Shown: positions 16,738-26,525 of the stretch, one piece after another
Layout: each line of letters begins with the position of its first letter
How positions within the stretch are numbered: the first letter of the stretch is position 1
Assembly: GCF_028281565.1 (NCBI RefSeq)
Contig: NZ_JANQJQ010000043.1
Span: 186,001-250,000, forward strand
Direction: 5' to 3'
DNA length: 64,000 nucleotides
Source: Seonamhaeicola sp.
GTDB lineage: Bacteria; Bacteroidota; Bacteroidia; Flavobacteriales; Flavobacteriaceae
Position numbers and translations under genes: made by a program
Notes under the pieces: model-generated
What the model saw: only the letters and a program-made list of their open reading frames with translations
What the model was told of the DNA's origin: nothing
Database searches by the model: none

Positions 16738-19725
16738 ATGAAAATTAAACTATTACTAATTCTATTTTGTTTGTTTGGGGTACATGATTTAGTAGCCCAA
16801 CAGACAATAAACGGTACAATTACCTCTCCGGACAAAAGTCCGCTTCCTGGAGCCTCTATAGTTATTAAGGGGACAACAAAGGGAGTGCAATCAGATTTTG
16901 ATGGAGGGTTTACATTGGAAGCATCGGTGGGAGATACATTGGTAATAAGCTATATTGGTTTTGAAACCAAAGAAATTATCGTGACCAATGATACTACCTA
17001 TAAAATAGAGTTGCAGGAGAATTTGAGTCAGATTGATGAAGTTGTTGTTATTGGATATGGAAGCCAGAAAAAGAGTGACTTAACAGGTTCTGTTGGCTCT
17101 GTGAAGTCGGAAGATTTACTAAAGGTATCAAGTAGTTCAAATCCATTACAGGCACTGCAAGGTAGGCTTTCAGGGGTACAAGTATTGAGTGCTTCAGGTG
17201 CACCGGGGAGTGCACCAGTGGTTCGTGTTCGTGGTGTGACTACGGTTAACAATAACAATCCTACCTACGTTGTAGACGGTGTTATTTTACAGGAAGGAAT
17301 TTCATTGGATTTTTTGAATGCTAATGATATCGAATCTATGGAAGTATTGAAGGATGCTTCAGCTACAGCTATATTCGGTTCTAGGGGTTCTAATGGTGTT
17401 ATAATAGTTACTACAAAACAAGGAAAGGAAGGGAAGCCACGTTTCAATATTACGGTGGAGAGCAGTTTTGAATCCGTTGCCAATAAAATTGATTTAATGA
17501 ATGGTCAAGAGTTTGGTGCCTTTGTAAACGAAATTAATCCAAGAACATATAATAATGTAGACGCACTTCCAAATGTAGATTGGCAGGACCTACTTTTCCA
17601 AGATCTCGCGCCAATACAAAATATTAATGCGTCTTTTAGCGGTGCTTCAAATGACATAAATTATTATGTTGGTGCGGGGTATTATTCGCAGGAAGGCATC
17701 GTGCCTGAGTCCGGAGTTGAAAGGGTTACAGCAAGATTAAATACCGTGTATAATCTAAATAAGAACTTAAAGATTGGACTAAACTTTTCCATAGCTGCTT
17801 CTGAGAATGAAACAGGGAATAATCCAGGAATAAGTGAAGGATTGGTGCAAGCAGTGTATAGGGCATGGCCGGTTAATGAGCCTTATAATCCAGACGGTTC
17901 TTTTGCTCCTAATTTAGGAAGTTCAAATGTATTTGCAACTTTGGCCAACAACAATAGGGAAGGAAAAGAATTAAGGTCTGTGGCCAATGTTTATATAGAA
18001 TTGAAGTTCTTAAAGGATTTTACTTTAAAGACCAGTTTACAAAAGGATATCTTATTTGCTAAATTCAGAAGCTTTACGCCGGCATTTTCCATTTCAGACC
18101 AACAAGAGAATTTAAACAGTTTGTTGTCTGTAGGTAATTCGGAGAGAACACAAACTATTGTTGAAAACACGCTTGCATATAATAAAGAACTTGGAAAGCA
18201 TAATGTTTCGGGGTTGTTGGGTTTCACTTCTCAGTTAACCGAATCTGAGTTTTGGTCAGGTTCAGCGCAGGATTTATTGTCTGATGATGAAAATTTATGG
18301 TATTTAAGTGCGGGTGACGTACTTCCTGAGTCCGTAAGTAGTGGAGGTGCACAAAACTCCCAGTTATCATTTTTCGCAAGAGCTAATTATTCCTTTGATT
18401 CGAAATATTTGTTGACAGCCACAATAAGAAGGGATGGGTCTTCAAAATTTCCGAACAATAAATGGGGAACATTTCCATCGGTAGCCGCAGGATGGAATAT
18501 TGATAAGGAACCCTTTTTACAAAACGCAAACTTTATTTCAAGCTTAAAATTGAGAGGAAGTTGGGGAATTGTCGGTAATGATAAAGTCAATGATTTGGCG
18601 GCATACTCAACGATATCGAACGGTATAGGTGCTGTTTTTGGAACTTCGGAGACTTACCAAAATGGAGCTGCTTTCAGTAATGCCGGAAACCCTAACCTTA
18701 AATGGGAAGAAACAGAACAGTTAAATTTTGGTTTGGATTTCGGTTTTTTTAACGGGAAATTATCAGGACAAGTAGATTATTACGAAAAAACAACCGATGG
18801 GATTTTAGTGCCTCTAGCACCTCTTGGTACAGAGGGTATCGGATTTACAAATACAATTTTCTTTAATACGGCTTCAGTAGAAAATAAAGGTATTGAGTTA
18901 GGTGTAAATTGGAGAGAAACGAAAGGAGATTTTAATTATGAGATAGGTTTTAATGCTTCCAAAATAGATAACGAAGTTCTTGATTTAGGAGAAGGTATTG
19001 GAGCCAGTGATGAAATCATTGGCGGAAGATTGGTAGCTGGAGGGTATCAATTGTCAAGAACCAGGGTGGGCCAATCCATTGGTTTCTTATACGGATACAA
19101 AGTAGCTGGTGTTTTTCAGAATACAGCAGAATTATCACAATTTCCTAGACTCGCAGCTCAAGGCGTAGGAGACTTTATTTATGAAGACGTTAATGGCGAT
19201 GTTATGCTAACTACAGCAGACCAAACAGAGATAGGCCAATCCATACCAGATTTTGTATATGGTTTTAATGGTTCAGTGGGTTATAAAAACGTCAGATTAT
19301 CATTTGTTTTTGATGGTCAATATGGAAATGAGATTTTCAATGCAAAAAAACTGTTCAGATTTAATTTTGAAAACTTTGAATCCAGCTTTTTAAATCGTTG
19401 GACAGGAGAAGGTTCTACTAACGAACACCCAAGAGCATCTAGCTTAGGAGTTAATTATAATGCTTCTGATTATTTTGTGGAAGATGCTTCTTTCTTAAGA
19501 TTGAGAACTTTAGAGTTGAGTTATTCATTGCCAGAGCTGCTATCGGATAAGCTAAAAATTGGTACGGCAAGAATATATGTTAGAGGGAATAATCTATTTA
19601 CAATTACAGATTATTCGGGATACTCACCAGAGATTGGGGCGAATAACGCTGTAGATGGTGTGTTAGACCAAGGGATATACCCTGTTACGAAAGTATACAC
19701 CGTTGGAGTAAATGTTACATTCTAA
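16738..19725 (+). CDS. SusC-family TonB-dependent outer-membrane transporter (locus B)
   Basis: This 995-residue SusC homologue has a signal peptide (cleavage near LVA-QQ) and a carboxypeptidase-regulatory-like domain at about 22-105. The TonB-box segment DEVVVIGYGSQKKSDLTG follows, then a plug with VRVRGVTT and MEVLKDASATAIFGSRGS, and a barrel ending in VGVNVTF. It is the outer-membrane channel for the locus B glycan oligomers and partners the SusD-like protein 10 bases downstream. No STN domain is present, consistent with control by the upstream LuxR-type sensor rather than an ECF sigma factor. It is clearly paralogous to the locus A SusC in the plug but diverges in the barrel. Confidence 0.95.
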   Translation: MKIKLLLILFCLFGVHDLVAQQTINGTITSPDKSPLPGASIVIKGTTKGVQSDFDGGFTLEASVGDTLVISYIGFETKEIIVTNDTTYKIELQENLSQIDEVVVIGYGSQKKSDLTGSVGSVKSEDLLKVSSSSNPLQALQGRLSGVQVLSASGAPGSAPVVRVRGVTTVNNNNPTYVVDGVILQEGISLDFLNANDIESMEVLKDASATAIFGSRGSNGVIIVTTKQGKEGKPRFNITVESSFESVANKIDLMNGQEFGAFVNEINPRTYNNVDALPNVDWQDLLFQDLAPIQNINASFSGASNDINYYVGAGYYSQEGIVPESGVERVTARLNTVYNLNKNLKIGLNFSIAASENETGNNPGISEGLVQAVYRAWPVNEPYNPDGSFAPNLGSSNVFATLANNNREGKELRSVANVYIELKFLKDFTLKTSLQKDILFAKFRSFTPAFSISDQQENLNSLLSVGNSERTQTIVENTLAYNKELGKHNVSGLLGFTSQLTESEFWSGSAQDLLSDDENLWYLSAGDVLPESVSSGGAQNSQLSFFARANYSFDSKYLLTATIRRDGSSKFPNNKWGTFPSVAAGWNIDKEPFLQNANFISSLKLRGSWGIVGNDKVNDLAAYSTISNGIGAVFGTSETYQNGAAFSNAGNPNLKWEETEQLNFGLDFGFFNGKLSGQVDYYEKTTDGILVPLAPLGTEGIGFTNTIFFNTASVENKGIELGVNWRETKGDFNYEIGFNASKIDNEVLDLGEGIGASDEIIGGRLVAGGYQLSRTRVGQSIGFLYGYKVAGVFQNTAELSQFPRLAAQGVGDFIYEDVNGDVMLTTADQTEIGQSIPDFVYGFNGSVGYKNVRLSFVFDGQYGNEIFNAKKLFRFNFENFESSFLNRWTGEGSTNEHPRASSLGVNYNASDYFVEDASFLRLRTLELSYSLPELLSDKLKIGTARIYVRGNNLFTITDYSGYSPEIGANNAVDGVLDQGIYPVTKVYTVGVNVTF

Positions 19726-19735
19726 AATTTAAACT

Positions 19736-21238
19736 ATGAAAAATATAAAATATATAATTACGGTAATACTATGTTTAACAACAATTTTATCATGTGAAAA
19801 AGATTTTTTGGATAGAGCACCACTTGGCTCGCTAACAGAAGGGACATTCCCGTCTTCCGAAGCTGATGCAATCGCAGCAGTAAATGGTGTATATCATATG
19901 CTCAGAATTTGGCAGATTAACGGTGGTTTCCCGTTTTTGGATATAGCGGCTGATGATATTTCCAAAGGTTCAAGACCAGGCGATACTCAAGTTTTGGATT
20001 TGTTCGATTCATATGACGCAGGAATACCTACAAACGATGGTTTGATTCTTGGTTGGTGGAGTTCGTTATATGAAGCTGTTAGACGAGCTAATTTTGTGAT
20101 CAATGAGGTGCCTAATATCGCTATGGATGAAGATTTAAAATCCAGAATCATTGGAGAGGCTAGGTATTTAAGAGCTTATTATTATTCCAATCTAGTAAGA
20201 ATCTGGGGAGATGTACCATTAAAATTAACTACAGAGGTGAGCGCAACGGCTTTACCCAGAACAGCTGCAGCTACTATTTGGGATGATGTTATTTTCCCTG
20301 ATCTGGAATATGCCATAGCTAATCTCCCGGAAAAATCGGGATATGATAGTGTAGACATGGGAAGAGCCACTAAGGGAGCTGCAAGATCATTACATGCAAA
20401 ATTATCTCTTTTTGTAGGGGATTTTGCAAATGCAGAAAAGTATGCATTGGAGGTAATCAATTCTGGGGAGTACGATTTAGAACCGGTATTTGGCAATATT
20501 TGGACACCAGAAAGCGAATTTGGAATAGAATCTATTTTTGAAGTAGGTGCATTAAATTCCGCAGCTTTTGGAGATTTAAGAAATGGAGAACCTGGTTATC
20601 AGTTGGCAACCACCGTAGGATCTCCGGGAAGAGGTTGGGGCTTTGGAAGACCTACATACAACTTTATACAAGATTGGTCTAATGATGATCCAAGAAAAGA
20701 GGCTTCAATACTTTATCCGGGAGAAGTTAAAGATGGATACGTTGTAGGTAACGAAGCCAACACACCCGATATAACTTACGATGCTTCAGGAACCACAATT
20801 ATTGAAATTGAGACTTATATGGAAAAATATTGGGTAGCCGATATAGATGATAATGCTGTTTGGGCATACAATAGAAGAATTATTCGCTATGCAGACGTGC
20901 TATTGATGGCAGCTGAGGCTTTGAATGAAAATGGTAAATCGGCCCAGGCATTGCCTTATTTAGAAATGGTTAGGGCCAGAGCAAGGGGAGGTAATAATGC
21001 TGTATTACCAGAAATTACTACCACAGATCAAACAGAATTGCGTAATGCCATTTACGATGAAAGAAAATATGAATTAGCCCATGAAGGGATACGTTTCTGG
21101 GATTTGGTGAGAACGGGTAGAACAGCCACAGTGTTAGGGCCTTTAGGGTTTGTCCAAGGAGTGCACGAAGTATTTCCTATTCCAGATGCGGAAATTGAAG
21201 TTAGTGGGGGAGTGATAACCCAAAATAATGGCTACTAA
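19736..21238 (+). CDS. SusD/RagB-family surface lipoprotein (locus B)
   Basis: This 500-residue SusD-like protein has a lipobox at Cys20 (TTILSCEKDFLD). The N-terminal region includes ARYLRAYYYSNLVRIWGDVPL, and the C-terminal SusD/RagB region includes IIRYADVLLMAAEAL and DERKYELAHEGIRFWDLVRTG. It is expected to bind glycan at the cell surface and to close over the SusC barrel. It is followed by a 125-base gap holding a strong inverted repeat before the LamG lipoprotein gene, so downstream genes may be expressed at a lower level than susCD. Confidence 0.95.
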   Translation: MKNIKYIITVILCLTTILSCEKDFLDRAPLGSLTEGTFPSSEADAIAAVNGVYHMLRIWQINGGFPFLDIAADDISKGSRPGDTQVLDLFDSYDAGIPTNDGLILGWWSSLYEAVRRANFVINEVPNIAMDEDLKSRIIGEARYLRAYYYSNLVRIWGDVPLKLTTEVSATALPRTAAATIWDDVIFPDLEYAIANLPEKSGYDSVDMGRATKGAARSLHAKLSLFVGDFANAEKYALEVINSGEYDLEPVFGNIWTPESEFGIESIFEVGALNSAAFGDLRNGEPGYQLATTVGSPGRGWGFGRPTYNFIQDWSNDDPRKEASILYPGEVKDGYVVGNEANTPDITYDASGTTIIEIETYMEKYWVADIDDNAVWAYNRRIIRYADVLLMAAEALNENGKSAQALPYLEMVRARARGGNNAVLPEITTTDQTELRNAIYDERKYELAHEGIRFWDLVRTGRTATVLGPLGFVQGVHEVFPIPDAEIEVSGGVITQNNGY

Positions 21239-21272
21239 TTAGTTAACTAAAAAAAATACCAATGAAACCGAC

Positions 21273-21320
21273 ATGTTAAAAATAATCATTCCGCTGTGTG
21301 CTAATAATTATTTTTAACAT
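21273..21320. terminator. perfect 14-bp inverted repeat between susD and the LamG gene
   Basis: ATGTTAAAAATAAT (21273-21286) is exactly complementary to ATTATTTTTAACAT (21307-21320), with a 20-base loop. The stem is AT-rich and no T run follows, so it may act as a weak terminator, an attenuating or mRNA-stabilising hairpin, or a protein-binding site rather than a classic terminator. Confidence 0.5.
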
Positions 21321-21363
21321 CAAAGGTTACATGTGACCATTTAAAAACAATAAATATAAACAC

Positions 21364-22650
21364 ATGAAAACAATATTTAAAAACAACATAAAAAGTGTTT
21401 TTGCGCTTTTGATTACAAGTTTAACGCTTCTTAATTGTAGCGAAGATTCTAACTCGGTAGGTTTAATTATAACCAGTATAAGTGCAGAAGGAACAGATAT
21501 CAATACAAATCAAGCCGTTACGCTCGACTTAAATGCAGCGACTGGAGCGGTAGAAGTTCCACTAAATGCTACAATAACGATAGAGCTATCCGATGCGGTA
21601 GACGTAAATTCTGTTTCCAGTACAAGTTTGAAATTATCTTTAAACGGCGTAGAGGTTGCAACAAATTTAATCGTTTCAGGTAATAGCATTGTAATGGATC
21701 CTGTTTCAGATTTAGATCAAGGTTTTATTTATGATATCAATTTTGAGAACGGCATAACCTCTTCTTCAGGCACGGCATTGACCTCAACGGCTAGATTTTT
21801 TAAGGCAATTGAAAAGGCATATGACCCCTTTCCACAATCTAATAATTTAGTAGCCTGGTGGCGCTTTGATAAGAAAGTAACCCCTAGTATAGGGAATTTT
21901 GTGACCGCATATGAACAAGTAGGCTATGATACGGATAGATTTGGCAATGCCAATGGCGCAGCAAGTTTCGGCGGAGCAACAGAAGCAGGTAACGGAGATG
22001 TCGTGGCTTTTGAAGCTAATGATGCCTTTATTTCACCAAGTATAACCATTGCTACTTGGTTTAAGATTGATCCCGCAGATTATGATGTGAGTCGATATGT
22101 TTTTGGGCTTGCAGCTGAACGAGGATATCATATGCATATTAATCCAAATATGGCCATAGATTATCGAACATCACACGTTGTTACCACTGATGATAATAAT
22201 CATACATCTTGGTTTGCTATAACGGGTGAATTAGGTAGTGCAGGTTGGCCGGTACATGAGTTTATTCAGGATTATCAAGGTTCTATGCCAGATTTAATAG
22301 CAGATGGGGAATGGCATCAAATTGTGATGACATTTGACGCCAGTACTTCCCATCAAAGTTTTTATGTAGATGGTACCTTAATAATAAAAAGAAACCTTAG
22401 GTCTGATGTAAGTGGTTTTATAGATATTCAGTATCAAGATATAGGGGTTTGGGATGGTGACTCTCCTTCTGGTTTAGATGCAGGTTTAGCGTTTGGATTT
22501 GGTGGTTCACCAGCTAATAAAGCTACTGTTTGGATTGACTACGCAACCGCAACCAATACGTTCAAAGGTTTATTGGATGATTTCAGAATATGGAATGTGG
22601 CACTTTCACCCGAAGATGTTTTATTGGTTTATAACAATGAAAAACCCTAA
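21364..22650 (+). CDS. LamG/concanavalin-A-like surface glycan-binding lipoprotein
   Basis: This 428-residue lipoprotein (Cys25 in LLNCSEDS) has an Ig-like domain of the Big_5 type at about 35-150 (VPLNATITIELSDAVD). A LamG-like jelly-roll domain follows at about 160-425, recognised by LVAWWRFD, the central WFKID strand, GEWHQIVMTFD, SFYVDGTLI and LDDFRIWNVALSPEDV. LamG-like domains usually bind carbohydrate and lack catalytic residues; none are evident here. Its place directly after susD is the usual place for a SusE/SusF-like surface glycan-binding protein. It is probably outer-leaflet anchored and helps capture the locus B substrate. A catalytic role is not excluded for jelly-roll folds in general. 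Confidence 0.8.
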   Translation: MKTIFKNNIKSVFALLITSLTLLNCSEDSNSVGLIITSISAEGTDINTNQAVTLDLNAATGAVEVPLNATITIELSDAVDVNSVSSTSLKLSLNGVEVATNLIVSGNSIVMDPVSDLDQGFIYDINFENGITSSSGTALTSTARFFKAIEKAYDPFPQSNNLVAWWRFDKKVTPSIGNFVTAYEQVGYDTDRFGNANGAASFGGATEAGNGDVVAFEANDAFISPSITIATWFKIDPADYDVSRYVFGLAAERGYHMHINPNMAIDYRTSHVVTTDDNNHTSWFAITGELGSAGWPVHEFIQDYQGSMPDLIADGEWHQIVMTFDASTSHQSFYVDGTLIIKRNLRSDVSGFIDIQYQDIGVWDGDSPSGLDAGLAFGFGGSPANKATVWIDYATATNTFKGLLDDFRIWNVALSPEDVLLVYNNEKP

Positions 22651-22725
22651 TACAAGAATAACTATAGGATTATAAAAAATTGAGTTAGTTTATTTAGTTT
22701 AAGTTGTTTTAGATATTATGTAGAA

Positions 22726-22744
22726 GGGGTAAAAGCTTTACCCC
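22726..22744 (+). terminator. hairpin before the first GH144-like gene
   Basis: GGGGTAAA (22726-22733) pairs with TTTACCCC (22737-22744) around a 3-base loop. No long T run follows (CCTTTGC), so it could be a weak terminator or a processing/stability hairpin between the binding proteins and the enzymes. Confidence 0.45.
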
Positions 22745-22793
22745 CTTTGCATAATGACTTCGAGTTAAATTTTTAATCATAATATTTTAAAAA

Positions 22794-24824
22794 ATGAGAA
22801 TTGGGAACATACCCGTAATGGTATTGTTTGGTGCACTTCTATTGACTTTTTTCAACTGTAGCAGTAACAATGAAACACCTGCGCCAGAGCCTGTTGTGGA
22901 AATTGTTGTTCAATCTATAAGGGTCGGTAATCAGAATCTTAGTTTAGATTCTTGGAATGACAATATTGCACTGGATCAGTCTTTAACAATTTCATTTTCT
23001 AGAGTGGTCAGTACTTCCAATATAGAGAGTCATATTACGCTTTTTGACAGTAATTCCAATACAGTTCCAGTAGATTACGCTTTTCTAAACAATAACAAAT
23101 CGGTAGTGCTTTCCCCGATGGCCATCTTGAGTGAAAACGCTACCTATAAAATTTCAATATCCAGTACTTTGTTAGGTGCGGAAGGAGAGACTTTTAGTGG
23201 GCTTGAAACCCTGTTCCAAACCTTATTGGAGCCTTTAGAAATTGAATTATTTACTATAGATGATGTTTCGGTACTTGAAAACCCTGGGAATATTCAAGAA
23301 ATAGGCTTTCAACCAAATATCAAGTTGTCATTTTCTCATGACATGGATATTTCAGATATAGAGAATTATATGACTTTATCAGAAAAGAATGGAAGCTCTA
23401 TTGAAATTGAAGTGCTATATAATGAGAGTAATAAAGTCTATCAGGTCAAACCGTCTCAGGATTTAAATTACTTAACAGGCTATGTTGTGAATATTTCAAG
23501 TCAGTTGAAATCGATTAACGGCAATGATTTCGAAGGGAATGAAACGCTTTTTTATACCAAGGTGGATGAGGCTTTTAAATTTCCAGAAATTTCAGATGAG
23601 GCACTGCTTACCCTGGTACAAAGTCAAACCTTTAAATATTTTTGGGACTTTGCCCACCCGAATAGTGGCATGATTAGGGAAAGGAGCAATAATTTTCATG
23701 ATAATGTTATAACTACTGGGGCAACAGGTTTTGGTTTAATGGCAATTATTGTTGGCATTGAAAGAGGATTTATTACCAAGGCTGAAGGTATTGAACGTAT
23801 AAAGAAGATTATAGATTACCTTAAAGATGAGGTACCTAGGTTTCATGGTATGTGGCCACATTGGATTACAGGAGATACGGCAGAAGTCATTCCCTTTGCC
23901 GGTAACGAAAAAGATAATGGAGGGGATATTTCAGAAAGCACTTATTTGATTGTGGGGTTGCTAACCATACGTGAGTATTTAAAAAGAGACAATGAAACGG
24001 AGCATGCGGCAGCCATAAGTCAAATCAATACGTTTTGGAATGAGATGGAATGGGACTGGTATACCAAGAATGGTGCAGAAGATGTGCTGTATTGGCATTG
24101 GTCACCTGACTACGGCTGGGATATCAATTTACAATTAACTGGGTATAACGAAACGCTTATTACCTATATCATGGCGGCGTCTTCTCCAACTCATTCAATC
24201 GCCAAAGAGGTGTATGAAAAAGGGTTTGCACAAAGCGGGAATATGATTAGTAATGAAGCATACTATGGTTATACACTTCCGTTAAAAAATATAGCCGGTA
24301 ATCATGGAGGGCCATTATTTTTTAGTCATTATTCCTATTTAGGTTTAGATCCTCGGAATTTACAAGATCAATATGCTAACTATTGGGATCAAGGCATGAT
24401 CCACACATCTATTAATAGAGCATACTGCATTGATAACCCGAAAGGGTTTATTGGTTACAATAAAGACTTTTGGGGACTAACAGCGAGCGATAACCATTTA
24501 GGTTATTCCGCGCATGCACCTGATAACGACTTAGGGGTTATTACACCTACGGCTGCCATATCATCTATGCCATATACTCCTGAATATTCTATGGACGCCC
24601 TCAAGTATTTCTACTATGTTTTAGGAGATCGTTTGTGGAGTGATTACGGTTTCTATGACGCCATAAATCCAACTGAGAATTGGGTGTCCGATGGCCACTT
24701 AGGTATAGATCAAGGCCCAATAATTATAATGATAGAAAATCATAGAACAGGATTATTATGGGACTTGTTTATGTCCTGCCCTGAAGTAAGTAATGGATTA
24801 GATAAACTAGGGTTTACCTATTAA
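22794..24824 (+). CDS. GH144-like (Glycoamylase, PF10091) surface lipoprotein
   Basis: This 676-residue lipoprotein has Cys22 in FFNCSSNN. Two Ig-like (Big_5) modules lie at about 37-147 and 148-260, and the catalytic alpha/alpha-barrel domain runs from about 262 to the end. Family-typical stretches are TFKYFWDFAHPNSGM, TTGATGFGLMAIIVGIERGF, YWHWSPDYGWDIN and WVSDGHLGIDQGPIIIMIEN. PF10091 proteins are annotated glucoamylase-like; characterised GH144 members are endo-beta-1,2-glucanases, so beta-1,2-glucan is a candidate substrate by family only. Surface anchoring would fit initial depolymerisation. A paralogue lacking one Ig module and the lipobox follows 16 bases downstream. Confidence 0.85.
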   Translation: MRIGNIPVMVLFGALLLTFFNCSSNNETPAPEPVVEIVVQSIRVGNQNLSLDSWNDNIALDQSLTISFSRVVSTSNIESHITLFDSNSNTVPVDYAFLNNNKSVVLSPMAILSENATYKISISSTLLGAEGETFSGLETLFQTLLEPLEIELFTIDDVSVLENPGNIQEIGFQPNIKLSFSHDMDISDIENYMTLSEKNGSSIEIEVLYNESNKVYQVKPSQDLNYLTGYVVNISSQLKSINGNDFEGNETLFYTKVDEAFKFPEISDEALLTLVQSQTFKYFWDFAHPNSGMIRERSNNFHDNVITTGATGFGLMAIIVGIERGFITKAEGIERIKKIIDYLKDEVPRFHGMWPHWITGDTAEVIPFAGNEKDNGGDISESTYLIVGLLTIREYLKRDNETEHAAAISQINTFWNEMEWDWYTKNGAEDVLYWHWSPDYGWDINLQLTGYNETLITYIMAASSPTHSIAKEVYEKGFAQSGNMISNEAYYGYTLPLKNIAGNHGGPLFFSHYSYLGLDPRNLQDQYANYWDQGMIHTSINRAYCIDNPKGFIGYNKDFWGLTASDNHLGYSAHAPDNDLGVITPTAAISSMPYTPEYSMDALKYFYYVLGDRLWSDYGFYDAINPTENWVSDGHLGIDQGPIIIMIENHRTGLLWDLFMSCPEVSNGLDKLGFTY

Positions 24825-24840
24825 CAGAACAAAAATACAA

Positions 24841-26508
24841 ATGAGATTTTCGTATATAAAAATATTAGTCTTTCTATTTTTTGCATCTCAAGCAAACGCT
24901 CAAGAAAGCAAGGCATTTGGAATTCAGATTAATTTAAATCAGGTGACTGGCTATGATTCAATTGATGACATCAGTATTATGCCTAAAATAGAGTTGTTTA
25001 ATGTTAAGACTTTCGATTTAGATGCATTAAAAAACAACATTTTTTTAACCAAAACGCACTTGGGAAATTACTTGCAATCCATAGCACTTGAAATCTCATT
25101 AGATAAGAAAGAAGGGTTAGTATTTTTAAAGCCTTCATTTGAACTGCAAGAATTGGCAACTTACAAATTGTATGTTTCTGGTAAGCTTACCAAAAATGGT
25201 TTTCCTTTTGAGATTAAACTTTGTACGCAGGCGGGTGATGGAAATAAGTTTCCAATCATTTCAGATGAGGCATTATTAACAAAAATTCAAAAACAAACCT
25301 TTAAATATTTCTGGGATTATGGGCATCCGGTTAGCGGTATGGCACGTGAGCGAAACAATAATTACAACAGGGATGGAGAAATAGTTACCTCTGGAGGTAC
25401 TGGGTTTGGTCTAATGGCCATTATTGTTGCCATAGAAAGAGGGTTTATTACCAGAGAAGAGGGGATAGAGAGAATTCAAAAAATAGTCGATTTTTTAGAT
25501 AAAAAAGTCCCAAAATTTCATGGGGCGTGGCCCCATTGGATGAACGGGACTACCGGAGAAGTAATCTCATTTTGGGGTAAAGAGGATAATGGGGCAGACC
25601 TTTCGGAATCATCTTATATGGCAGTAGGACTGCTGACAGTTCGACAATATTTAAACCAGAACGACAAGAAAGAAAAGGAGTTGTACACCAAAATAAACAG
25701 AATGTGGGAAGCTGTTGAGTGGAATTTTTTTACGAAATCAGGAAAGGAAAATGTCATTTATTGGCATTGGTCGCCGCAATATGAATATAAAATTAACCTT
25801 CCTATTTCGGGTTATCATGAATCTATGATAACTTATATCCTAGCAGCTTCATGTCCTTTCTATAGTATAGATCCAATTGTATATCATGAAGGTTGGGCTA
25901 GACAAGGAGCACATAAAAGTGGTGAGGAGTATTATGGTTATACATTACCATTGTCGCACACCAAAGGGAGTTATGGGGGACCATTGTTTATGAGCCAGTA
26001 TAGCTTTTTGGGAATTAATCCAAAAGGATTAAAAGACAAGTACGCCGATTACTGGGAACAAGGAAAAACACATGCGCTAATAAATAGGGCTTATTGTATA
26101 GACAACCCGAAAAATTATACAGGATATGGTCAGAATTTTTGGGGATTGACTTCAAGTGACAGTCATATTAATGGAGGAAAAGGTTATGGCAATCATGCCC
26201 CTAATGCAGATACTGGTGTTATTACCCCTACAGCTGCTATTTCGTCCATAATTTATACTCCTGACTATTCCATGGATGCCATCCGGTTCTTTTATTACAA
26301 ATTAGGAAATCGCCTGTGGGGTGAATACGGCTTTTTCGATGCTATTAATCCAACTGAAAATTGGGTGGCCGATGGGTATTTGGCAATCGATCAAGGCCCT
26401 ATTATAATTATGATAGAGAATTACAGGACAGGATTGCTATGGGACTTGTTTATGTCAAACCCTGAAATAAATGATGGTTTGAAGCGACTTGGATTTTATT
26501 ACGATTAA
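24841..26508 (+). CDS. GH144-like (Glycoamylase, PF10091) periplasmic enzyme
   Basis: This 555-residue paralogue of the preceding enzyme has a cleavable signal peptide (ASQANA-QES) instead of a lipobox, so it is probably periplasmic. A single short Ig-like module lies at about 25-130, and the catalytic domain runs from about 137: TFKYFWDYGHPVSGM, TSGGTGFGLMAIIVAIERGF, YWHWSPQYEYKIN, WVADGYLAIDQGPIIIMIEN. It is most likely an exo- or oligosaccharide-acting partner of the surface enzyme. It lies 16 bases after the surface paralogue and 17 bases before the GH43 gene, clearly in the same operon. Endo- or exo-specificity cannot be read from the sequence. Confidence 0.85.
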   Translation: MRFSYIKILVFLFFASQANAQESKAFGIQINLNQVTGYDSIDDISIMPKIELFNVKTFDLDALKNNIFLTKTHLGNYLQSIALEISLDKKEGLVFLKPSFELQELATYKLYVSGKLTKNGFPFEIKLCTQAGDGNKFPIISDEALLTKIQKQTFKYFWDYGHPVSGMARERNNNYNRDGEIVTSGGTGFGLMAIIVAIERGFITREEGIERIQKIVDFLDKKVPKFHGAWPHWMNGTTGEVISFWGKEDNGADLSESSYMAVGLLTVRQYLNQNDKKEKELYTKINRMWEAVEWNFFTKSGKENVIYWHWSPQYEYKINLPISGYHESMITYILAASCPFYSIDPIVYHEGWARQGAHKSGEEYYGYTLPLSHTKGSYGGPLFMSQYSFLGINPKGLKDKYADYWEQGKTHALINRAYCIDNPKNYTGYGQNFWGLTSSDSHINGGKGYGNHAPNADTGVITPTAAISSIIYTPDYSMDAIRFFYYKLGNRLWGEYGFFDAINPTENWVADGYLAIDQGPIIIMIENYRTGLLWDLFMSNPEINDGLKRLGFYYD

Positions 26509-26525
26509 TTAACATATTATAAATT

